This document shows positions 55,671-64,000 of a stretch of DNA of 64,000 nucleotides, one piece after another (the stretch's first letter is position 1; every line of letters starts with the position of its first letter). Where the stretch lies: the NCBI GenBank assembly GCA_948146395.1, contig OX411543.1, forward strand, positions 64,987,474 to 65,051,473. The letters run 5' to 3'. Origin of the DNA: Fragum whitleyi. Lineage: Eukaryota; Mollusca; Bivalvia; Cardiida; Cardiidae. The position numbers were made by a program, and so were the translations under genes. The notes below the pieces were generated by a model. It searched no databases, had not been told where the DNA came from, and saw only the letters and a list, made by a program, of their open reading frames with translations.

Positions 55671-55918
55671 GCTCCGAGGTTATGAACTTTTCTTAGGCTC
55701 AATTCAACATTTTCTTAAATTTAAACCTGTGATTAAAGCCGTAATTCTGTTTTATTACTCATTTTAATGTATTAACATACAACATAAAAGATGATAGTAA
55801 TAAGTTGTAACAAATAACATCTTGTTAATATTATCTTTTATTTTCATACATTTATTCTAATTTAGAATTTTGAGAAAATTGAGCCTGAGCCTGAGAAAAG
55901 TTTTATAATCTTGGGCTC
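55671..55918. mobile_element. Palindromic element with GGCTC/GAGCC ends (copy 2)
   Basis: GGCTCCGAGGTTATGAACTTTTCTTAGGCTC at left and GAGCCTGAGCCTGAGAAAAGTTTTATAATCTTGGGCTC at right. The interior GATTAAAGCCGTAATTCTGTTTTATTACTCATTT is nearly identical to that of 49677. Confidence 0.82.
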
Positions 55919-56174
55919 TGAAAGTGGAATTTTGAAATTTCTCTAAAATGAGCAACTTTCCGGAATTTGGTAAAGGAGAGTTCTCGTGTTTGTCCGTTTA
56001 CTACCATTAAAGGCATTTCGAACCCATTCTTTCTTCGAGGTAAGCCAAATTAAAACAGTCATAGAGAACATTTATTCAAATGGCTCCACGTGTGTTCAAA
56101 CGTGGCAAATGCAAGGTGGTCGTTTGGAACATCCTCTCAGTATACACGCTAAGTGTGTGAATAATTGAAAAATG

Positions 56175-56228
56175 ATTAGGGTGGTTTTGGTTGGAATAAG
56201 TGTCAATTTCACAATGTTTTAACTGTAG
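56175..56228 (+). mobile_element. MITE-A, right terminus only
   Basis: GGTGGTTTTGGTTGGAATAAGTGTCAATTTCACAATGTTTTAACTGTA is the distal end of the family with the ACTGTA border. Confidence 0.6.
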
Positions 56229-57255
56229 TCCGACGGGAAGAGCTCGTTCTAGCCAATTCAGACATTATTTCTCAGAATTGTTCATTAGCCGTAAATAACA
56301 AGGGACTTCTTCTATTGCCAAAGTGCTTGTAAATTATTGATAGATTCTAGCACGTGCGGATTTCTCTGTTGTATATTTCCCATTCAAATGACATCAATAA
56401 AAACATCATAAAAACGTTGCCTTTTTCTCTTTTCCTGTTCTATATGCAATCGCATTTATTACCATTTTTGGTGTTTTTTTTACAACTTACCTTTAATTCA
56501 TCCTAATTGTGTGTTTTGTCTATTGTAGGATTATTATATGATTTATATGTATGATTATGTTCTGCGCAAAGTAAGAATCGGTTCAATTCCGGAATTGTCC
56601 TGCGCAAATTAGGAATTCCTACTTTGTCCGCCAATTCTAGAATTGTACCGGACAATTCGTCGCCTTAATATAACAGTGTTCTAACTACCATTTTCAACTT
56701 TTCGAGAAATTTGGGTTTAAAGTTTCAAATACTTGTAAAATCGTCAAATATTGACCGATTTTGATATAATTTTCACCATTTTATTGGTTTTGATGTTTTC
56801 TATTGATTTATGTATAAAAGGAAAATGTTTTGTGTATCGTCTTTTAGATATTCTAATATAACGTTTTGGAGATAGAACAATTGTGAACAAAAAATTCAAA
56901 ACTCGTAAAAATGAAAGTGTTACATTGGATATATAACACTTTAGTTTAATTCATTCAACCTGAAATGGCCATTTTTTAAGGAAATGTAATGTATTTCCTT
57001 GGTTTGAAATTTGGAACTGAAGTTTTAGATAATTTCAATTAAAGGGGGTAGTCTTTTTTGTGTTTTTGAATGTCTCTTCAAAATTTAAAAATGAATGAGG
57101 CTTTATAATCATGAATTTAAATTATCTTTCATTTTTACATTTCAAAAGGACACGTTTAAACATAAAAGCATTAACGCGCAGAGAGGAAAGATAACATAAA
57201 GGTTTGAAATATTTCATTTAATATTAGAAATAACTTCTAACTGAAACAATGATTT

Positions 57256-58500
57256 TTGCTCCACTGGCCAAAAGGCCAGTGGGCTATTGTCATGGCGGGG
57301 TGTCCGTCGTCCGTGCGTCCGTAAACTTTTACTTTAAAAATCTTCTCCTCATTAAGTACTGGATGGATTTCAATCAAATTTCACAGGAATGTTCCTTGGG
57401 TGACCCTCTATCAGATTCCTTCAAGGAATTTTAATCGGTTTAAAATCATGGCTTAAGTAGGCGTAGCTAATTTCCATATATGGTAATAGGTGGCTTTTCT
57501 CAGAAACTAATTGATGGATATAAACCAAAATTCACATGAAGTATTCTTGAGTGGCCCTCTATCAGTCTACAAAAAATTATTGTGATCAGATGCAAAATGT
57601 GTATTTTATGGGCGGAGGTCATTTCTCTATATGTTATATAGTGGAAAATCATTTTCTCAGAACCTAACTAATGGATAGCAACCAAATTTCATTTAAATGG
57701 TTTTTTAGTGATCCTTTACAAGTCTGTAAAAAAAATATTGTGATAAGATGGAAAATAAGTGTTTTATGGGCGGAGGTCATTTCTCTATATGTTGTATAGT
57801 GAAAACTTTGAAAATCATTTTCTCATAATCTAATTGATGGACATTAACCAAATTTTACTGGAATGATTCTTTAGTAATCCTTTATCAGTCTGCAAAAAAT
57901 TATTGTGATCAGATGCAAAATATGATTTTATTGTCAGAGGTCATTTCTTTTGATATGTTATACTGTGTAATATCCAATATAGGGTAAAACAAACTTTTTT
58001 AAAAGTTATAACAGATGGATTTCAACCAAATATTATGATTATTTTAAATCTGTGAAGTTGTATCAGACTGCAAAAAATGTTTGATTAGATGAACAGCATG
58101 CTTTTTATTGGCAGAGGACATTTCAACATATAAGGTGAATACTTGATCACTTTTGGTGAATGATAAAATTTTTTAGACTCATTAAATTTAATACGTGTAA
58201 AGATTGTTTGTTAAAAGGAACATAAGCTTTGTTCGAATCCAAATGTGAAAAAAACATTAGGTGAAATAGGGAGCATAAGATACCCCCTGAGAATTGCAAA
58301 GGGTTACTGCACAAAGAGGACAATTAAGTGGTGTAAACTGACCTTACTGAGGTTCAGAGTGGGGAAAAAAGAGCTGAGTTGACTGCACTCTAAGGCATTG
58401 GGCAGAATAAATATGTTGGATTTGATATTTTACTTCTTATTATCATTAGTTAGAATTTTGTTTTGATGACAAACAATTATTGTGAAGTAACACCCTAATA
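57256..58500 (+). repeat. CCACTGG element, long copy, plus orientation
   Basis: Starts GCTCCACTGGCC/AAAA/GGCCAGTGGGC, a terminal mini-hairpin. It then has TCCGTCGTCCGTGCGTCCG, repeated units GGGCGGAGGTCATTTCTCTATATGTTATATAGTG, and the tail AGCTGAGTTGACTGCACTC...GGGCAGAATAAATATG...AACAATTATTGTGAAGTAAC. It pairs with the inverted copy at 32876-34178 over the full length. Confidence 0.82.
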
Positions 58501-58804
58501 GTGGTGTTTAATGAAAAGCAGAAAGATCTACAATCAAAATTTTGTAGATAAATGACCTGTATATTGTGCAGTAACATTCTGTTAGTGTTGAAATTTTTAT
58601 TTTCGGATTTCAAACAAATTACACTGGAATGATCCTTGTTTTATACAGCCTTATCATCCTATAATCATTATCACGATATTCAGGCCTGTGGTGCCTAGTT
58701 TAGAAATGTTCCCTGTTAACTATTAACAGACAACAAATTTTAAAAAATGTCAATCATATGTACATAAAGGAATCAAAATGCTACCGAAAATTGCCAAGAA
58801 AGTT

Positions 58805-59125
58805 TCAAAATATGATATTTGTTTTACACTTTTGCGATTCAAAACCCTCATTTAGGGTCAAACACGAGCGCATAGAGTGTCCAAATTTGTGAATAAAGTA
58901 ATTTAAACTGGCGTGTGTAGCTAAGAATTTCTTAAGCGTAAGTGCGAGACACATGATAGAATCTTTATTTTCTGGAACGCATGAATCTGACCATAATGTA
59001 ATGGAAGCTGTGGCGGAAAATTTTTCAGTTACCCTTTCAAGCACTAAGGTTACTGCACTCGCAATTGCGTTTGATCCTCTCCCAAACTGGTCTTCATTAA
59101 AGACTACATTACAACAAGTTTTATT
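58805..59125 (-). pseudogene. Decayed transposase-like fragment (SDSC..ENKDS motif)
   Basis: The minus-strand frame reads VVFNEDQFGRGSNAIASAVT, then ITLWSDSCVPENKDS, IMCLALTLKKFLATH and FIHKFGH before it runs out of similarity. An in-frame stop closes it at 58805 and another (TAA) lies upstream near 59133. The pattern GRG-NEIAS followed by WSDSCVPQN-NS and HKFG-GHS is one I recognise from uncharacterised transposon proteins of marine invertebrates. The aspartate in WSDSC would fit the second catalytic position of an RNase H-like core. It lies centrally in the 4.3-kb TIR element, which fits its being that element's own transposase remnant. The assignment is inference, and the first and last acidic residues are not visible. 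Confidence 0.5.
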
Positions 59126-59618
59126 TTTTTAGCAGTGAGCTGTCAAGTTATATACTTTTAATTTTCTCTTATACAGAAAATTGGACATATTTTGATCTTG
59201 GACACAAATCACTTTTTTTCATCATTAGCTCGATCAAGATCTCTTTCCTTTTTGTGGAACTTCTATTGCTCCGATACTTTGTTTTAAGAATATTGCCTGT
59301 GCACAGGCTGATGTTAATCAATACCACATGATTTTCCTTTAAAAACTAGAAATACTTTAAAAATCATTTTTTCAAAAGGAATACCCACATTGAGTGGACC
59401 CGTACTTCCAACACTTTGAATTTATAGCAATCTCGCCGAAGTTTTTATTCAGCATGACAAGGGTTAAGAAGGCTGTTTCATTCATTTAAAGCAAGAGATG
59501 AGACATATGCTTCTAAGTAACAGGAATAATTGACCTAATACATCAATCACTGTGACTGAAAACGCAAAGCCGAGCAGTCTTGTGGAAAGCGGTAACCATT
59601 TCTGAAATATTCTTGTAG

Positions 59619-60435
59619 CACTTCAACGAAACATTATTTAGAATTTCTTCATGTGTCCATGAAACCAGAGGAATCACAATTATACAGAAAATACATGACA
59701 ACCCATACTTAGGTCTTCAAATATCATCTGACTTGAAATGGACAACCCACATCAACAAAGTGGTGAAAAAGGCAAACTCCACACTTGGCTTCTTGAGGAG
59801 GAACCTAAGACACTGTAATGAAAACTGCAGAAAAACAGCCTATGTCTCCATGGTACGATCACTGATGGACTACGGATCAGTTATATGGGACCCGTATCTA
59901 CAAAAAGATATCGACAGACTAGAAAGAGTCCAACGAAAAGCTGCCAGATTCATCAAACAAGACTATAGAACTCAACAAGATGGATTCATAAAAAACACCC
60001 TAGAAAAACTGGAAATACAACCACTCACCACAAGAAGAAAAAGCCTCAGACTGGTGATGCTGTACAAGGTGGTTGAGGGGTTGGTGCCAGGGCTGCCAGC
60101 AGAAAAATTTCTAAAAAGATCCAGACCAAAGAGAGCTGTAAAGGCCAGAAAATTTGAGGACTGTGTATCAGTAAACATTGTCAGCAACCAAATCAAAAAT
60201 AATTCCAAGTGCTTTGAGACAACACATGCAAAAACTGTCCAATACAAACAATCCTTCTTTGTGAAAACCATAACAGAGTGGAACAAATTGCCAGAAGAAG
60301 CAGTTTGCGCTAAATCGATAGGGGCATTCAAATCAGCCCTGGACACTTTGGTCCATAAAGTCTAATCGCGCACTCCCCCGTCGCGTTAAAACCAGAAGTG
60401 GGAACTGCGACGTAAAGATACAGATACAGATACAG
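59619..60435 (+). mobile_element. LINE 3' part: reverse-transcriptase C-terminus and (GATACA)n tail
   Basis: The open frame 59619-60365 (stop TAA) encodes NPYLGLQISSDLKW, HINKVVKKANSTLGFLRRNL, AYVSMVRSLMDYGSVIWDPY, IDRLERVQRKAARFI, RRKSLRLVMLYKVVEGL and a final EWNKLPEEAV motif. This is the region after the reverse-transcriptase palm in CR1/Jockey-type LINE ORF2. The catalytic FADD motif and endonuclease are absent, so this is a 5'-truncated, inactive copy. No frameshift is visible, so it inserted recently compared with its neighbours. A 70-bp GC-richer 3' UTR (CGCGCACTCCCCCGTCGCG) ends in GATACAGATACAGATACAG, a CR1-style short-repeat tail. A stop at 59616-59618 marks where the frame opens; the true 5' junction is not fixed and no target duplication was identified. 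Confidence 0.88.
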
Positions 60436-61633
60436 AAAAAAACTTCATATACACACATTTTGAATGTAAAATCATTTGAAAAATATATATACAGGTTAAA
60501 ATGATCTTCTACGAGTCGTTTAAATCTAGAAAAATGATGGAAAATGGTACTTACATGATCTTTTTCTATTTTCTTGTTCAGAGTCATGTGTGCATTTTTC
60601 ATTATCCGCCATATTTGTTTGGTAAAAAACTCTGCTTTCTGATTGGTTCTCATGGAGATAGAACAATAAAAGATGTACACACTTTGTACTTAGAACATTA
60701 CAGCTTTTACAGTGCATTGATCACGTGTCTTTATCTAAGCATTTCGATTGGAAACTGGACATAGAACACTTCAGTTTGAATCTAATAGTGAAAAAGTTGG
60801 AGATAGAACAAAGTGATACTGAAAATCTTCGTAACTACAGCAGATACCACAAAACTGATTACATGAGGGGAAAGAACTCTTCAAGACCTTTCCAACGGTA
60901 CCAAAATCTCATTTTTGACCAAAATGGAGTTAGAACACTGTTATATTAAGGCGACGAATTCTAGAATCGCGCAAGAGAATTTTATCGATTTTTCACCTGA
61001 CAGAGTCTTTGCGCAAAATAGGAATAGTGTTGGACAAAGTAAGAATTTACAGGGCAATGCGATAAAATGTTGCCTAAAATAATTTTATAAGTAAAAAAAG
61101 AATAATATTTTCGTTCTTTTATCAATGCTTTCATAAAATTTGAAATACTTGAAAAACAGATATTACTTAAATTAACTTCTTCTTTTTCACTTGTGCTGTT
61201 ACGGTATTTTTGACTAGTTTTAGCGTTAGCAAAGAATGGTTATTTCTTCAAATATAAAGAAAAATGAACGATTTCATATAAAAAAAACATAATCAATTTA
61301 AAATCTCGTGAGTTATACAACAGCAAGAACAATAAAACATACAAGTATGATTATATACTATTGCGCCAATACTTAAAAATGTCAAGAAGTCTTAGTTTTC
61401 GATGAACCAATTACAAATATTCTTACTTTTTCCAGATTCCTACTTTGCGCACAGACATTTCTGGAATTATCACTATGTCCGACAAAGTGAGAATTCCTCC
61501 TTTGCGCAGGACAATTATATCATGATTAAGTAAATTATATACCTAGATTTTGTATCACTCGAAAATAAAACGAATAAGTTTTATGACCGTACAATCGCGC
61601 TCACACTTTTTTATTTAGGATGTATACATACCA

Positions 61634-61762
61634 TTCCTGCGTTCAGGGTGACAAAACGGTGCAAACTGTTGCGAATTATACCCCGCTCTGCACGCAAGTG
61701 TACGTGCAAAGTGAGTATAATTCGCAAACAGTTTGCACCGTTTTATCATCCTGAATGCAGGA
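61634..61762. repeat. Hairpin repeat, GCAAACTGTT family (copy 1)
   Basis: Arms of about 55 bp: TCCTGCGTTCAGGGTGACAA...CGGTGCAAACTGTTGCGAAT...TATACCCCGCT facing AGTGAGTATAATTCGCAAACAGTTTGCACCG...CATCCTGAATGCAGGA. The loop has CACGCAAGTGTACGTGCA, itself self-complementary. Related copy at 62776. Confidence 0.85.
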
Positions 61763-62155
61763 CTGTTTTCATCCAGTAGATGAACAGCATGTACTGAGGT
61801 CATCCTGCTTTTTGGTGCAGTCTCATCGTCGTCTGTTCAACTTGTACACCATCTTAAAAAAAGTAATAGACAAGGGTCCATTATTATAGAGTGCGGTTCT
61901 TTTATGAAGTAATTAAGCGTGAAAGCAGGTCGATAAGCCCTGTCCTGCTAATTTCCGGAGCCCTTTTAATGTCATCATAACGTAAACAAACTAACAACGG
62001 CCTTTTACAACAACATTCTATTTAAAAAAACACTAGAGAAACGTATGTTTTATTTATTTAAAAGATAAGAAAATGTAATAACTTTCATTTTTCTAGGAAG
62101 GGGTGGCAAAAAGTTCTAATGGAACATGTTTATGGGTTTTTTCTTACTGTAGCAA
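61763..62155. other. Non-coding stretch
   Basis: No gene or repeat recognised; a few T- and A-runs. Confidence 0.35.
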
Positions 62156-62159
62156 TTCT

Positions 62160-62385
62160 ATTTGGTTTGATTTAAACCTATTTATTTTACATCGATTTGG
62201 AAACAAGTTCTAACAACTTAAATTATTCCCTCTCCATTCTGCTTCCTGGAAAATTCACCAGTACCAGCGCCGAATGTATGGGCCAATGAAAGAACTAAGA
62301 TCGATAGCTGCTCCCGGGAATCGAACTCGGGACCTTTGGGTCAAGAGGCCGACGCTCTACCTCTAGACCACGAACACCACAGTTC
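62160..62385 (-). mobile_element. Second tRNA-derived SINE (minus)
   Basis: On the minus strand a tRNA-like head (about 62380-62305) reads GTGGTCTAGAGGTAGAGCGTCGGCC, TCTTGACCC and GGTCCCGAGTTCGATTCCCGGGAGC. The A-box-like and B-box-like (GAGTTCGATTCCC) parts are good, but acceptor and anticodon stems mispair, so it is not a functional tRNA. The anticodon loop could read CTT. The body continues through CATTGGCCCATACATTCGGC, TTGTTAGAACTTGTTTCC and ATCGATGTAAAATAAATAGG, an A-rich end. It differs from the SINE at 1905. No clear target duplication. Confidence 0.65.
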
Positions 62386-62775
62386 TTTTTGGTAAAGTTA
62401 AAGAGTTATTTTGTAAACAAAAAAAAAATCAAATATACAATGTTTTACCCTTTGAGAATTACCTCGGACATACCTCGTACAATTTTTTCAAATTCACATC
62501 GTGAAACGAAATCCGGACTTTCAGGAAAAAGGTAACGCACCACGTGATACAACCGGAAGTCAACAGGGGATGTGGTAATTTTCACTTCCAACAAAAGGTT
62601 TATTCAGAAAATTGCGTGAAATCGACCCATGTCTCGAATTAATTGAAATAATGTAACTCTATAGAAAATTGCTGATTGATCAATAGCCAATGAAATCATG
62701 CTGTCGCGCATGCATTTACGGCAAACCAGAACTGGTTTTGAACACAAATTAATTGTTTACTTTTGCAGCTCGGCT

Positions 62776-62885
62776 TTTAGGATGACAATACGATACAACA
62801 GTTTGCATATTATACCCCGCTTTGCATGAAAGCGTACGTGCACAGTGGGTTATAAATTGCAAACAGTTTGAACCGCCTTTGTGGT
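62776..62885. repeat. Hairpin repeat, GCAAACTGTT family (copy 2, decayed)
   Basis: TTTTAGGATGACAATACGATACAACAGTTTGCATATTATACCCCGCTTTGCATG and CACAGTGGGTTATAAATTGCAAACAGTTTGAACCG align with the two arms at 61634. The distal right arm is lost. Confidence 0.7.
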
Positions 62886-63770
62886 TGAAAAACAAGCAAC
62901 ATGATGGTGCTATGAAATTTCAGTTAAGAAAAAAGGGGAAAAAGGGGAACCAATTAGTTTCATTTAGCCTTTCAATTTGCGAATACTGTTTCTTTTGAGA
63001 AATCATAGGAAAATAAGAATATATCCAAACAATCAAAAAAGAAAATGATTACAGATTGTAAATTTTTAAATCACCAAAATTGGGTGCATGTTACTATCAA
63101 GTTCTTTAAATTTCTCTTTCGAAACTGGTCTCCTTTGCATTTCATCATTCTTCTGAAAAGTCATAACATCCAAATCTTTTATTTTACAAAATGTGCAATT
63201 CTTTTTTTGTACAAATATAGATTTCATTATTTTGTAGATGTTAAGTTATGATTTCCTCTTACGAAAATGATAACCCCAGTGATCTTTAGTCTCTAGCTTC
63301 CAGAGCTTGGAGCTTGAAGAATCTGGTTTTCGTGATCTCTGTCATAAATCTTTCCATTACTATACACGTACACAACGTACTTGTAAATTTGTCATCATCG
63401 AACTGGGGCTTCGTGTCGCGTTATGTTACACGCTAACAATTATTTTGTCGGGTCAGATTTCAAAAAGGCCGCCAGACACTAATGGAACCTATTGACAGTA
63501 TACCGAATTGCTTATAGTTTATTCATTTTACTGAACATGCGCAAAATTTAATTACTGATTGTCATCTTCTAGATAACATAACGTTCGCGACAAGATAGTT
63601 CCAAGCTTTTAAGGCAAGTGCATAAGTATATAGGAGGGGTACTATTTTTCCAGTTTTTCGCGCTTGTTTAATCTTGAACGCAGGTCAAGCAGGTCAAGAT
63701 TTGTAACTAATTTGAAGCCCATTCAATCTAAAAAAAAAAGTACCATTAGAGCGGATGTAAAAAACACTTA
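62886..63770. other. Non-coding stretch
   Basis: Two small plus frames (63045-63251, 63307-63495) lack domains. GAATCTGGTTTTCG and nearby sequence show nothing recognisable. No RASGRF exon was seen. Confidence 0.35.
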
Positions 63771-63773
63771 ATC

Positions 63774-64000
63774 ATAGGCGTTGCTAGGACTTTGAAATTT
63801 TTACGCATTTCGAAGGCGACCACTAAAGAATAAATAGGATAAAGGCGATATGTGGACTTTGACTAAAGACTAATGCCCCACACCCGCTCCCGATTTTTAT
63901 GATTTGAGCGTTGGGGAATAATCAAACATCGTAACTACAGCTTGAATAAGCTGTAGTTTCGATGTTATGATCATTCATCAGCGAGATTTTTCGAAAGAAG
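63774..64000 (+). repeat. AGGCGTAACTAGGA repeat (copy 2), cut by window end
   Basis: AGGCGTTGCTAGGACTTTGAAATTTTTACGC...GGCGATATGTGGACTTTGAC...GATTTGAGCGTTGGGGAA...CAGCTTGAATAAGCTGTAGTTTCGATGTTATGATCATTCATCAG aligns with 31890-32125. It may continue beyond the window. Confidence 0.75.

Larger units (their letters stand above)
56658..60956. mobile_element. 4.3-kb DNA transposon, 29-bp perfect TIRs, AATT duplication
   Basis: Ends begin CGTCGCCTTAATATAACAGT and stay identical for 29 bp in inverted orientation, then similar (CCATTTT) for a few more. AATT lies outside both ends (56654-56657 and 60957-60960). GGAGATAGAACA occurs near both termini (56872-56887, 60652-60666, 60797-60812) and may be a subterminal motif. 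Inside are a CCACTGG element (57256-58500), a decayed transposase-like frame (58805-59125, minus) and a LINE 3' part (59619-60435). Excluding those, about 2.2 kb belongs to this element. The superfamily is uncertain; 4-bp duplications occur in groups such as Sola1 and Academ, which is only a pointer. Confidence 0.85.
56560..61520 (-). mobile_element. GCGCAAAGTAGGAATT element, copy 2, split by a 4.3-kb insertion
   Basis: Left portion 56560-56657 (TTCTGCGCAAAGTAAGAATC...GTACCGGACAATT) and right portion 60957-61520 (AATTCTAGAATCGCGCAAGA...TTTGCGCAGGACAATTATA) together equal the 11895-12539 element in reverse. The join GGACAATT|AATT is resolved if one AATT is a target duplication, restoring GGACAATTCTAGAATCGCGC. 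The right half holds AATAATTTTATAAGTAAA and the inverse of the interior of copy 1. Confidence 0.85.

Noticed and set aside
60501..60949. Plus-strand frames after the LINE tail (87 and 74 codons)
   Set aside because: They end in the TIR of the 4.3-kb element and show no domain; probably chance frames.
62304..62380. Functional tRNA gene (minus strand, CTT-like anticodon)
   Set aside because: Acceptor and anticodon stems have several mismatches and the sequence continues into a SINE-like body with an A-rich end.
1..64000. Bacterial-style operons, defence systems, biosynthetic clusters or viral genes
   Set aside because: There are no runs of adjacent long ORFs, no ribosome-binding sites with coding context, and no capsid, integrase or polymerase motifs other than the LINE tail and transposase relics. 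The window is eukaryotic intergenic and intronic DNA.

Overview
This is an AT-rich, gene-poor stretch of an animal nuclear genome. The best guess is a lophotrochozoan, probably a bivalve mollusc. The evidence is a spliced first exon of a Ras-GRF-type gene, tRNA-headed SINEs, a truncated LINE, a pogo/Tigger-like transposase, several families of TIR and hairpin elements, and introns with GT...AG borders. There are no operons, bacterial genes, CRISPR arrays or rRNA genes. The species cannot be fixed from the sequence.

Layout. 0.1-0.85 kb: tandem units rich in CCGTCTGTC. 1.4-3 kb: two SINEs with target-site duplications. 3.0-4.2 kb: a probable two-exon 3' gene end carrying a PAN/Apple domain (+ strand). 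5.3-6.9 kb: a frameshifted pogo/Tigger-like transposase (- strand). 7.9-25.5 kb: no convincing host gene, but a dense field of short non-autonomous DNA elements. The dominant one is a ~430-bp TA...TA family called MITE-A here. It is interspersed with long hairpins and microsatellites. 25.6-50 kb: further MITE families, a 1.9-kb TTAA-flanked element, two copies of an ~1.3-kb CCACTGG repeat and two copies of an ~0.8-kb GGTGGACGTTT repeat. 51.6 kb: exon 1 of a RASGRF-like guanine-nucleotide exchange factor (+ strand). Its next exon was not found, so intron 1 probably runs to the window end (>12 kb). 56.6-61.5 kb: a four-layer nest of transposons inside that intron, with a LINE reverse-transcriptase tail and a decayed transposase fragment.

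The two host gene pieces (PAN/Apple 3' end, RASGRF 5' end) have no visible functional link. The remainder is best read as a record of transposon insertion, and several insertion orders can be reconstructed. No new defence, biosynthetic or regulatory system was found. The most unusual items are the 4.3-kb element with a 29-bp TIR and AATT duplication, the 1.9-kb TTAA element, the hairpin family with GC-rich loops, and a tetranucleotide satellite that seems to have grown from a MITE. All family names given as letters or motifs are local to this annotation.
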